Source of the DNA: Opitutaceae bacterium
Lineage (GTDB): Bacteria; Verrucomicrobiota; Verrucomicrobiia; Opitutales; Opitutaceae
Direction: 5' to 3'
DNA length: 64,000 bases
Assembly (NCBI GenBank): GCA_016715765.1
Contig: JADJZJ010000005.1
Coordinates: 1 to 64,000 of the forward strand
The position numbers and the translations under genes were made by a program. The first letter of the stretch is position 1. Every line of letters begins with the position of its first letter. This document shows, one piece after another, positions 56,173-64,000 of this stretch. The notes below the pieces were generated by a model. It was not told where the DNA came from. It was given only the letters and a program-made list of their open reading frames with translations, and searched no databases.

Positions 56173-58425
56173 ATGACCCTTGAACATCCTCTCGCTTCGC
56201 TGCTGCGCGCAGCAATCCGTGTCACCCTCTTCTGGTCCCTCTTGATCGACATCAATGCCACCGCTGCAATCTTCACGCCCATTACTCCCAGTTGGACCGA
56301 GGTCGCCCCGGGCGTGTGGAAAACCACGATCGGCCAGACCGACTCTCTCACCCTGCTTGGCGCTGCTGGAGGGTCCCCGGCCCGGTCTGCGCTCGCCGCT
56401 ATGCCCCGTGGCGCTTTTCCCCTCGATCCGATGGAGATTGAAGGGCGCATCTTCAACGCGAAGGTGTCAGCTCGCTTCCCGCTTGGTGTCAGTGAGGACA
56501 TTTACGGCCTCGGGGTGGACTTCGATACCATCAGTCGCAATGGCGGTGTGTTCGAACTTCATGTCGACCACTGGGACACCAAGCGTGCCATCACGGGCCG
56601 CACCCACGCCCCCGTGCCGCTCTATGTTTCGACGAAGGGGTTTGCTGTGCTTTTCGACACCGCGCGCTACCTGAAGGTTAGCGTCGGTCACGGGGTTCGT
56701 CTTGCAGCGAAGGGGAAGCCGCCGGTCATTGACCGCACGACCAATCGGATCATGCCCTCCCAGCCGGGCGGGGCGGCCCTCGCGGCCTAGTGGCAGAGCC
56801 ATCCGCGGTCTGATTCCCTCGAGGTGCTGGCCAATGCAGAGGGCATGGATGTCTATTTGTTTGCGGGCCCGAGTCCGCTAGATGCTTTGCGCCGCTACAA
56901 TCTATATGCCGGCGGCGGTGCCTTGCCGCCCAAGTGGGGTCTCGGCTTCCTCAACCGCGTCCGCAGCCAATCCACCGCCGCCGAGGTGCTGTCCGACATC
57001 GCCGAGTTTCGCGAGCAGGGGATCCCACTCGACATGATCGGCCTGGAACCGGGCTGGATGAACCACGCCTACCCGTGCTCCTTCGAGTGGGCCCCGACCC
57101 GCTTCCCTGACCCGGAGGGTTTCCTTGCCGCAGTCGCCCGGGCCGGTGTCCGTGTGAACCTTTGGTTCAATCCCTACATCGGCCCGCCGCACACTCCGCT
57201 CTACCAAAAGCTCCTGCCCTTCGCCGGCACCCACCTCGTTTGGAACGGCATCGTTCCAGACTTCACGATCCCCGAGGCACGGGAAATCTTCATCGCGCAT
57301 CTCCAGCGCACCGTGCTCGATGTCAATCCCGCGGCTGTCGGCGGTTTCAAGCTCGACGAGGTCGATGGCTACTACCGTTACCTCTGGCCCGACATGGCCA
57401 TGTTTCCCTCGGGCCACGACGCCGAGCAACTCCGCCAGACCTACGGATTGCTCCTGCAGAAGGCGGTCTTCGAAGCCTTCCACCGGGCCAACCGCCGCAC
57501 CATGGGCCAAGTGCGCGGCACCAATGCCGGCGCGTCGCCCCTTCCGTTTGTCATCTATAACGACAACTATGAATTCGACGGTTACATCACGGCCCTCGGC
57601 AATAGCGGCTTTGTCGGCGTACTCTGGTCTCCCGAGGTCCGTGGCAGTGACAGCGGTGAAGACATGCTCCGGCGCATGCAGGCCGTCTGCTTCTCCCCGC
57701 TCGCCCTTTACAACGGCTGGGCGTCGACCCAGAAACTCTGGACGCACGTCGAAGTGAAGGAATACATGCGCGACGCCATTGTGCTGCGCGGCCGGCTGCT
57801 GCCGTATTTCTATCACACCTTTGCCCAATACCATTTCGAGGGCACTCCTCCGATCCGCCCGATGCAGCTTGCCGCCGGCACCACCATCCGCGCGTCGGCC
57901 ACCGAGGCCGGCAGGCTCGACGCCACGGCCAACCCTTATGCGGTCCCGCCGGCCGTGCGCGAGGTGAAGGACCAGTATATGTTCGGCGACTCGCTGCTCA
58001 TCGCCCCCATCGCGCCCGGAGTAAAGGCACGCACGGTCCTCCTGCCTGCTGGCAAATGGTATGACTTCTACACGGGAAAATACGCCGGCGCCAACGAGAC
58101 CATCAAGGTCGCGCCTTCCCTCGCCACCATGCCGGTCTTCGTCAAGGACGGTTCCCTTATCCCAATGCTGGCGCCGCGCCTCCACGCCCCAAGCCCCGGC
58201 GAAACCGTCAATCTGGAGGTTCGCCACTATGGTGAGGCACCAGGCTCGCTCAGTCTCTACGACGACGATGGGGAGTCCTTCGACTTTGAAAGGGGCTTTT
58301 TTTCCTGGACGGGTCTGGCCGCCGCCAAGGATGCCACCGGCCAGTGGCAGGGCACGGTCACGCCTGATCCGTCCGGTATAAAATGGAGTTACGCCGCAGT
58401 TCAGTGGACGTTTATGCAGCCTTGA
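56173..58425 (+). pseudogene. GH31 family glycosidase with an in-frame TAG
   Basis: Secreted alpha-glucosidase/alpha-xylosidase-type enzyme. From ATG 56173 there is a signal peptide (LLRAAIRVTLFWSLLIDINA), the N-terminal beta-sandwich (SEDIYGLGVDFDTISRNGG, HAPVPLYVSTKGFAVLFDTA), then TAG at 56788-56790. The same frame goes straight on with WQSHPRSDSLEVLANAEGMD, the barrel opening GLGFLNRVRSQSTAAEVLSD, the probable nucleophile in GGFKLDEVDGYYRY, the acid/base region LWSPEVRGSDSGEDMLRRM and the C-terminal sandwich with YDDDGESFDFERG. One base change would restore it; a sequencing error or true nonsense mutation are both open. An earlier ATG at 56062 is unlikely. Confidence 0.82.
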
Positions 58426-58485
58426 GTGCTGGAAACACTCAGCCTCGCCAAGCCGAGGAGGTTCGTCATAACGTTCGGCAATGTC

Positions 58486-58818
58486 ATGATTCGCGAATAC
58501 GAAGAGACCGACTGGAAAGAAGTCTGTCGAGTATTCGATATGTCGAAGCCTTACGAACTAGCGAGCGGCGGTATTGAGGCTTCTTTCGTGCCGCTCGCGA
58601 AGGACAAAGCCAGAATGGCCCAGTTTTCAAAGAGCACCGTCTTCGTGTGGGAAGAAAACCAGGCACTGGGCTTTGCCGGGTTCGAAGGAGCCTACATCGG
58701 CTGGCTGTTTGTCGACCCATCGGCATTCCGAAAAGGAATTGGACGAGACCTATTGCAGTATCTCGTCGCTCAAATCAGGAGGGCGTTGAAGACCACCACA
58801 CCAAAGCGAAGGTTTTGA
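58486..58818 (+). CDS. GNAT acetyltransferase, C-terminally truncated
   Basis: 110 residues from ATG 58486 (MIREYEETDWKEVCRVFDMS). The acetyl-CoA site is visible as LFVDPSAFRKGIGRDLLQYL (the RxxGxG/A loop reads RKGIG). GNAT domains need about 30 more residues after this helix; the tail IRRALKTTTPKRRF is non-family and suggests a frameshift at about 58780. Substrate unknown. It lies in the loosely packed stretch downstream of the tRNA. Confidence 0.65.
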   Translation: MIREYEETDWKEVCRVFDMSKPYELASGGIEASFVPLAKDKARMAQFSKSTVFVWEENQALGFAGFEGAYIGWLFVDPSAFRKGIGRDLLQYLVAQIRRALKTTTPKRRF

Positions 58819-59044
58819 AATTGGGATGAGCGTCCCACCAGAACGGCGGCATGCCGTGCGCGGAACCCAAGAAGACCCACCAAAAGGCGGAACCAACCCG
58901 CCGAGGTGGTTCACCAAGTGGTAGAAATTAATGCCAAAAGGAAAATTCTCCTCTTCTCTCTGGCGCTAGTCTTTCCGTAGCGCAGGCTCAGTGCCGCTCA
59001 AGGGTCGGGCTTTGGTTTGAGGCCTATCAACGTTGGCAAACAAA

Positions 59045-59737
59045 ATGGAACCGCAACAGACAGCCGTCAGTTACGACAAGCTGGCCCGCCATTGGGCGGA
59101 CAATGCTTTCCTCGCCAGGAACGGCATCGCCCAACATGAGAGGGCCCTCCAGTTTTCACGGGGTGCCGGGCTTGCGCTCGACATCGGATGCGGAAGCAAC
59201 GGCCGTATAATTGATCTCCTGCTGTCCCGGGGCTTCGAAGTCGAAGGACTCGACATTTCATCCGAAATGCTCGCCCTCGCCAAAGCAAAGCATCCGAACG
59301 TGCTTTTCCATCATGCCGATGTCTGCCGATGGGAATTCCCCAGACGGTATGATTTCATATCAGCATGGGACAGCGTCTGGCATGTGCCGCTGGACCGCCA
59401 GGCCGCGGTTTTGGAGAAGCTCAGCTCCGGCCTGAATCCGGGAGGTGTGCTGATATTTACGAGTGGCGGGACCGATGCCCCGGGTCACGTGACGAATCCA
59501 TGTCATGGCCAGCCTCTCTACCATGCCGCATTGGGCATCCCGCATTTGCTACGTCTCGTTGATGAGTTCGGCTGCATTTGCCGCCATCTGGAATATGATC
59601 AGCACCCCGAGAGCCATCTGTATTTGATTGTCCAAAAAAGGCCCGTCCCGACGACACAGCACAACACGGACAGTCGTCCGTCTGCGGAAGATTCATCGGC
59701 ATCTGTAGATCCAACCTCCCTCAGCCCGCGTCGCTGA
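59045..59737 (+). CDS. Class I SAM-dependent methyltransferase
   Basis: 230 residues from ATG 59045 (MEPQQTAVSYDKLARHWADN); a TTG at 59033 would add four. SAM-binding motif I is LALDIGCGSNGRIIDLLLSR, motif II acidic end GLDISSEMLALAKAKHP, then FHHADVCRWEFPRRYDFISA and the post-motif LNPGGVLIFTSGG. Small-molecule methyltransferase fold; acceptor not predictable. The last 30 residues are Ser/Asp-rich and unordered. Confidence 0.8.
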   Translation: MEPQQTAVSYDKLARHWADNAFLARNGIAQHERALQFSRGAGLALDIGCGSNGRIIDLLLSRGFEVEGLDISSEMLALAKAKHPNVLFHHADVCRWEFPRRYDFISAWDSVWHVPLDRQAAVLEKLSSGLNPGGVLIFTSGGTDAPGHVTNPCHGQPLYHAALGIPHLLRLVDEFGCICRHLEYDQHPESHLYLIVQKRPVPTTQHNTDSRPSAEDSSASVDPTSLSPRR

Positions 59738-59741
59738 CCTG

Positions 59742-60470
59742 ATGTTCGACAATGCCATGATGACCAAGTCCTCATCCAGTCGCGCGTTTTCAACAGAACT
59801 CCTTCGCCGGCTCATGGCACCTAGATACTACATTCCACTGCTCTTGTGCCTGTATGTTTTCCCAATCAACGCGGTCGCCAGGGATGCAGAGATACAATCC
59901 CATGGCATTTTCATGGAAGGTGAGTCCATCTGGACGGCCATCGAGCATCCGAAAGGCACCTCGCGCTGGCGCGTCGTGGGGGATTCGGTAGGGGATTACA
60001 AGGTGGTGGAGATCAGCTATGCGAAAGCGCAGGTTGTGCTAGCGCATCACAAGACCAAGGAAGTCATCACCATTCCGGTCCTGGGCCTCGCACCTCAAGC
60101 CGGACCGACCGCGAAAAGTTCGTTGATTCCCGTCGAGCAGCTCAATTGGGCCTGGATCAGGTCGGATGCCAATTTCATGAGGGAGAAACCGGAGTCGCCT
60201 CCGCATAGTGCAATCGTCGAGTGGCAGACCGCCAGTGACGAATTCAAAATCGCGTTGAGGAATTTCTACCGGCAGCACGGCTGGGAATTAACCCGGATGG
60301 AGCTGCGGCCCAATGGCGGAGCCCATGTGTCGATCAGTCCGCTCCATGATCCTTCGATTCCGTTGCCGACCAAGGAGGAGCTCGACCGAGTCAAAATACG
60401 GGCAGGTGCCCCACCAACGCAGAAGGATCCGACCCGATCCCGGCAGCCAGTCCGTCCGACAGGCGGCTGA
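59742..60470 (+). CDS. Secreted protein of unknown function
   Basis: 242 residues from ATG 59742, with possible later starts at 59757 and 59814. An N-terminal hydrophobic signal (YYIPLLLCLYVFPINAVA) is followed by a beta-rich middle (TAIEHPKGTSRWRVVGDSVG, KTKEVITIPVLGLAP) and a C-terminal helix-rich portion (SDEFKIALRNFYRQHGWELT) and a Pro/Arg tail. No family recognised. It follows the methyltransferase by four bases, so both may share a transcript. Confidence 0.6.
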   Translation: MFDNAMMTKSSSSRAFSTELLRRLMAPRYYIPLLLCLYVFPINAVARDAEIQSHGIFMEGESIWTAIEHPKGTSRWRVVGDSVGDYKVVEISYAKAQVVLAHHKTKEVITIPVLGLAPQAGPTAKSSLIPVEQLNWAWIRSDANFMREKPESPPHSAIVEWQTASDEFKIALRNFYRQHGWELTRMELRPNGGAHVSISPLHDPSIPLPTKEELDRVKIRAGAPPTQKDPTRSRQPVRPTGG

Positions 60471-60474
60471 CCTC

Positions 60475-60560
60475 GTAGCGCGGTGCTTCAGCCCGCGTCT
60501 GGTCCGCAACGCCGGGATTTTGACGTTGCCGAACCAGTGCCGGCTGAAGCGCGGCACTAC
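60475..60560. repeat. REP-like element with GTAG/CTAC ends
   Basis: Left GTAGCGCGGTGCTTCAGCCC and right GCCGGCTGAAGCGCGGCACT plus AC are inverse partners around a variable centre. It separates two convergent genes. Confidence 0.78.
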
Positions 60561-60622
60561 GTTATCGAGGCCGGATGAAGTCGAGGCGGCAACGCACTGG
60601 CGCCATCTATCCGGAGCCCTGG

Positions 60623-62854
60623 TCAAAAACTGGCGGAATTCTTGTCCCGGCCGAGCAGGTTGACGACGTCGCGGCTGCGGTCCTCGGGGGTGACCTTGAG
60701 GTTCACGAGTTGTTCGTCCTTCAACTCGCCTTCGACGATGGTCTGGCGGGGGAGGTGGAGCTTGAACTTCACGTTCCAGCGCGCCGAGGGCCAGGCGGGA
60801 AAGAGGAGGATCTTGTCACCCACGGACTGCACGAGCATGTGCTGGAGCGCGAGCTGCGTGACGCTGCCGTGGTCGAAATCGGGCACCCAGTCGTAGTTCG
60901 GACCCCAGAAGCCCTTGAACCGGGCCGACGTGGTGTTGCCCTCGTTGAAATTCTTGGTGACGAAAAACGCGGCCGACTCCGTGAGCCCGAGCAGGGCGGC
61001 GTGGAGCGCATCCTGCCGCCAGCCGCCGGTATCGGGGAACATGCGTTGGGTGAAGGTGGCGCGGCCGGTGGCGAGGTTGGGCCGGCCGACGCCATAGAGC
61101 TTGAAGGGAAACACCCCGTAGAGCTCGGCGTTCTCGGAGTTGTTCGGAACGGCCTCATGCCGCTCGGCCGGCAGCATGTGCGCCTGTCCGTCGGTCATCT
61201 TGAGCGGGAGCTTGGGCAGACGGGCGGTCAGGGCACGCCAGGCGCCCAGATCCGCGACCGACAGGAGTTCGGGGGGCAGGGTGAGGAGGCGGGGCAGGAG
61301 GTAGTGCAGTCCGGCCACGTCAGGCAAGGGGTTCTCGGCCTCCCACCAGGTTTCCATGCTCTGGGCCGGGGCGATGCGCATGCGCCCGCTGCTGTCGTTG
61401 GGATAATGGAGGGCGTAGAACTTCAGCACGGCGCGGGCGATGGGCAGGAGATCGTTCTGCAGCAGCGCGGTGTCGCCGGTGTGCTGGTAGGTCTCGAGCA
61501 TCAGGGCGACGAGTTCCGGTCCGCTGATGTACAGCCGGCCGATGTACCGGTTGGTCACATCCCCGGGTTCCTTGCCGGTGCGGTCCCAGCCGTAGTTGGC
61601 CGGCTGATAGGTGCCCCAAAAGCACTGGGTCTCGGGAAAGAAGGCGCCGCCGTGTCCGAACCAGACCTGCGTGCGATGCTCGGCCAGGGGGAGCTGGTCG
61701 CGATACAGGCGGAACAGCGGACGCAGCAGCTCGAAATCGCCGCTGGCAAGGGCGGCCCAGTAAGGCAGCCGCGTATTCTGCCACCAGTAGCCGCCGCCCC
61801 AGCGCCGGTAGTCGGCATCGAAGGGTTCGTCCTTCAAACCCCAGTCGGCCGTGAACAGACCGCCGTTGAACTTGACGGGAAACCGGCCGCGGCTGCAGCA
61901 GGCGACAAGGTAACGCTGCCAGTTGGATTGCTGCGAAATCATCGCCGCGTGACCCCAATCCGGCGCACGGGCTTCCACCTCGATGCCGGAGCGACCCCAG
62001 AAATCCGTCCACCATTGCACATGGTCGCGCCAGGCATCCGCCGGCGATGGTGCGGAGGTCGAGTCCACGGCCGCCCGCAGTTGCGCCAGCCATTCACCGA
62101 AGGTATCGGTCTGTGCGACGTGCACATGGACGGCGAGGGTGGCGGAAGTGGATTTTTTGGCCGTGATGAGCCCCCGGTCGCCCTTCTTCTTGAACCCGTT
62201 GCCGGAGAGGCAGGCGCCGAAGGTGCGATGCAGGAGGGGATCCTGCCCTTCGGCCTTCAAGTCGCCGAGGGCCTGCTGGTCGAGCGTCAGGCCCCAGATT
62301 GATTCGGTGTTCCGCTGATACCAGATGACGCCCTGCTTTTCCTTGCGCAGCACGGTGTCGGCGGCGGCGATCTCCGCCACGGGTCCGCCATTCAGGCCGG
62401 AGGAGTGCGCGCTTTCGCCCTTGCTGAGGGTGCGCGGGGCGGTGCGCCAGGGATCCAGGCTGGCGCGGATTTCGCAGGGCTGGGTGCTGGTGACCTCGAT
62501 GTTGAGGCGCGGCCAGTGGGCGTCGATCCACAGGCGCACGGCGGTGTTTTCATTGGAGATGATCACCGAGGCGTCCTCGAGCGACAGCTTCTGCTCGAAT
62601 TTGCCGGCATCGGTCAGCAGCCCGGGCTTGAGCGTGAGCCGGAGCCGGCCGATCTTGATGAGGCGGCCCAGGTGGTCCCAGGCATCGTTTTTCGCGAGAT
62701 AGAACACGATCTCGCCGTTGGACTCGGTCCAGACGTTGGCGGCGAGGTCGCCGTTGCCGATGGGGAGGGAATCCGCCGAAGTTTGGCCGGGGGTGGTCCA
62801 GGTAACGTCGCCAGTCACAGGGACATGCTGTGCGGAGGCGGGGGACGGAAGCAA
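60623..62854 (-). CDS. DUF5703-type glycoside hydrolase-like protein
   Basis: 743 residues. The N-terminal domain matches the DUF5703 pattern as I remember it: VTWTTPGQTSADSLPIGNGD, LAANVWTESNGEIVFYLAKN with DAWDHLGRLIKIGRLRLTL. The larger C-terminal part is a six-hairpin barrel like GH95/GH65 relatives (RRWGGGYWWQNTRLPYWAAL, TQCFWGTYQPANYGWD, NSENAELYGVFPFKLYGVG). Probably a secreted polysaccharide-degrading enzyme. The start is TTG 62854 with a tail-end signal sequence (LPSPASAQ); codons just upstream read TRRDFL, the core of a Tat signal, but a stop lies about 11 codons before it, so the natural start may have been damaged. Confidence 0.7.
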   Translation of the reverse strand: MLPSPASAQHVPVTGDVTWTTPGQTSADSLPIGNGDLAANVWTESNGEIVFYLAKNDAWDHLGRLIKIGRLRLTLKPGLLTDAGKFEQKLSLEDASVIISNENTAVRLWIDAHWPRLNIEVTSTQPCEIRASLDPWRTAPRTLSKGESAHSSGLNGGPVAEIAAADTVLRKEKQGVIWYQRNTESIWGLTLDQQALGDLKAEGQDPLLHRTFGACLSGNGFKKKGDRGLITAKKSTSATLAVHVHVAQTDTFGEWLAQLRAAVDSTSAPSPADAWRDHVQWWTDFWGRSGIEVEARAPDWGHAAMISQQSNWQRYLVACCSRGRFPVKFNGGLFTADWGLKDEPFDADYRRWGGGYWWQNTRLPYWAALASGDFELLRPLFRLYRDQLPLAEHRTQVWFGHGGAFFPETQCFWGTYQPANYGWDRTGKEPGDVTNRYIGRLYISGPELVALMLETYQHTGDTALLQNDLLPIARAVLKFYALHYPNDSSGRMRIAPAQSMETWWEAENPLPDVAGLHYLLPRLLTLPPELLSVADLGAWRALTARLPKLPLKMTDGQAHMLPAERHEAVPNNSENAELYGVFPFKLYGVGRPNLATGRATFTQRMFPDTGGWRQDALHAALLGLTESAAFFVTKNFNEGNTTSARFKGFWGPNYDWVPDFDHGSVTQLALQHMLVQSVGDKILLFPAWPSARWNVKFKLHLPRQTIVEGELKDEQLVNLKVTPEDRSRDVVNLLGRDKNSASF

Positions 62855-62889
62855 GAAATCCCGCCGGGTGGGCGGTGGGGCTGCTCAAG

Positions 62890-63038
62890 GTAGGAGCCTG
62901 CTTGCAGGCGATTGATTGATGTAGGGCTGGACCTTGGTCCAGCCTCGCATGCCAGTTGAGCATCGTGGCGTTACCAGGCTGCACCAAGGTACAGCCCTAC
63001 AGGTCGAAACCAAACATCGCCTGCATGCTGGGTCCTAC
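62890..63038. repeat. Nested pair of REP-like elements
   Basis: Outer element: GTAGGAGCCTGCTTGCAGGC (62890) with ATCGCCTGCATGCTGGGTCC plus TAC (ending 63038). Inner element 62921-63000: GTAGGGCTGGACCTTGGTCC and GCACCAAGGTACAGCCCTAC. The inner one interrupts the outer one cleanly. Confidence 0.82.
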
Positions 63039-63051
63039 CTCTGGCGGAACG

Positions 63052-63441
63052 CTACACCGCTTTCGCCAGTTCCACTTTGGGCAGGACCACGCCGTCGAAC
63101 TCGATCGCATGCGGGTGATTCCGCTTCGTCTTGTGGAGGTGGTGGCGCTTGGCGAGCATGCGGTCGAGTTTGTCCATCAGGAGGGAGACGGCCTTGTGGC
63201 ACTCGTCGGCGGAGACGGTCGCATTCATGTCGGGTCCATGGATGGTGATGTGACCCTTGGCCTTGAACTTGGCGGCGATCGCCTCATTGCGATCGCATTC
63301 CAGTTCCACGCGGACGCGGACGATGCGCTCCTCGTGTCGGAACAATCGGTCGGCTTTCTCGCGCACATAGGTTTTCAGGGACGGCGTGAGGTCAAGGTGG
63401 ATGCCGGATACGATTAGTTCGTGGTTGTTTTGTCTGTTCAT
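63052..63441 (-). CDS. hpf: Ribosome hibernation promoting factor / sigma-54 modulation protein family
   Basis: 129 residues from ATG 63441 (MNRQNNHELIVSGIHLDLTP). The short HPF/RaiA fold is visible: SLKTYVREKADRLFRHEERI, VRVELECDRNEAIAAKFKAK, the acidic-basic DECHKAVSLLMDKLDRMLAK and RHHLHKTKRNH. It binds the 30S subunit in stationary phase and blocks translation. The C-terminal domain of long HPF is absent; about 30 residues follow the core (HPHAIEFDGVVLPKVELAKA). An upstream extension to 63525 has no similarity. Confidence 0.88.
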   Translation of the reverse strand: MNRQNNHELIVSGIHLDLTPSLKTYVREKADRLFRHEERIVRVRVELECDRNEAIAAKFKAKGHITIHGPDMNATVSADECHKAVSLLMDKLDRMLAKRHHLHKTKRNHPHAIEFDGVVLPKVELAKAV

Positions 63442-63488
63442 GTTATGACCTATGGTTTTTGGGTTACCTGACAGAATTGAACCGTCCG

Positions 63489-64000
63489 ATGAAATCGGCT
63501 CCGCTAAGCAAAGCCTTAACCTCATTCACCGCCGTCATCGTGACGGGGGGATCTTCCGGTATTGGAAAATCTTTCATCGAGGTGATGCAGACGCTGCAAC
63601 CGGACCTCCGGTTTTGCAACCTGTCGAGGCGCGAACCCGCGCTGAAATCAGTTGGGCTTAAGCTGCGCCACATCCCGTGCGACCTCGCCCGGCCCTCCGC
63701 CATAGTGCAGGGCGCGGAATCGGTGTTAGATTGGCTGAAGACAGACGTGCCGGCGGGCCGGATCCTCCTGATCAATAACAGCGGTTTCGGGGCCTACGGG
63801 CATTTTCCGGAGCCGAATCTGGCGCATCAACTGGAAATGCTGGATGTGAATGTCCGCGCAGTGGTCGATTTGACCGCCCGCCTGCTGCCCGTCCTGAAGG
63901 CGCGCGGCGGGGCCGTGATCACGGTGGCCTCCACGGCGGCGTTCCAGCCAACGGCTTACATGGCCGCCTATGGGGCATCCAAGGCCTTCGTATTGCATTG
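63489..64000 (+). CDS. Short-chain dehydrogenase/reductase, cut by the window end
   Basis: First 170 residues of a Rossmann-fold SDR, open to the last base. Start ATG 63489. Cofactor loop VTGGSSGIGK, the NNSGFGAYG segment, N in MLDVNVRAV, the catalytic Ser in VITVASTAAF and the YGASK motif (Tyr and Lys) just before the edge. The group is typical of small SDR oxidoreductases such as acyl/3-oxo reductases; substrate unknown. Divergent from hpf with 47 bases between starts. Confidence 0.88.
   Translation, partial: MKSAPLSKALTSFTAVIVTGGSSGIGKSFIEVMQTLQPDLRFCNLSRREPALKSVGLKLRHIPCDLARPSAIVQGAESVLDWLKTDVPAGRILLINNSGFGAYGHFPEPNLAHQLEMLDVNVRAVVDLTARLLPVLKARGGAVITVASTAAFQPTAYMAAYGASKAFVLH

Noticed and set aside
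58441..59040. Integron cassettes (attC-like CAACGTTGGC around GNAT and methyltransferase genes)
   Set aside because: No paired attC arms of proper spacing and no integrase; the match is limited to a few bases.

Overview
The window reads as a GC-rich chromosomal segment from a Verrucomicrobiota bacterium, probably near the Opitutales/Opitutaceae. This is inferred from gene content. The clues are a five-gene pilus-like operon with the layout of the Akkermansia Amuc_1098-1101 locus, large surface proteins made of RCC1, Ig, FN3 and MBG domains with an ADPDGDGL...EYALG C-terminus, a DUF5703 glycosidase, a fused SecDF, and many GTAG/CTAC-flanked palindromes. It is a housekeeping region, not a phage or a classical island.

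Layout. 1-5445: remnants of one giant RCC1/Ig surface protein broken by many indels. 5497-9713 (minus): pyruvate dehydrogenase E1alpha, E1beta and E2 plus a Nudix hydrolase. 10003-15404 (plus): PilM/PilN fusion, PilO/Amuc_1100-like, PilP-like and secretin. 15623-18484: 5'-3' exonuclease, OmpR-type regulator, hisG. 18532-20974: aguB, aguA and a lipoprotein. 21244-22917: rpsA. 23293-28042 (minus): sigma factor, trpE, glmS. 28110-32417: glgC, a membrane protein, lgt, gcvT, gcvH. 32641-36878: RND efflux pair. 37120-42029: typA, RDD protein and a phospholipid module (CDP-alcohol transferase, cdsA, plsC). 42090-43117: about 1 kb with no credible gene, rich in hairpins, with a strong minus-strand terminator. 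43118-45704: hrpB interrupted by a palindrome. 45708-48768: lipoprotein, six-hairpin glycosidase-like protein, small secreted protein. 48920-50869 (minus): speA. 50958-55769: yajC, secDF, recJ. 55760-55836: tRNA-Arg(ACG). 56173-60470: a looser accessory stretch (GH31 with an internal stop, clipped GNAT, methyltransferase, secreted protein). 60623-64000: DUF5703 glycosidase, hpf and the start of an SDR gene cut by the window edge.

Systems. speA, aguA and aguB together give the complete arginine-agmatine-N-carbamoylputrescine-putrescine route. pdhABC supplies acetyl-CoA (no E3 gene here). gcvT/gcvH are two parts of the glycine cleavage system. yajC-secDF assists Sec export and lgt lipidates the many lipoproteins seen. 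The pilus operon is the most distinctive cell-envelope feature.

Two themes run through the window. First, coding frames are disrupted unusually often: the first gene, pdhC, four places in the pilus operon, plsC, secDF, GH31 and GNAT. This means either uncorrected assembly indels or real decay, and the sequence alone cannot separate them. Second, at least eleven REP-like palindromes flanked by GTAG/CTAC are scattered between genes. One sits inside hrpB and one is nested inside another, which suggests they have moved. No RAYT transposase gene is visible in the window.
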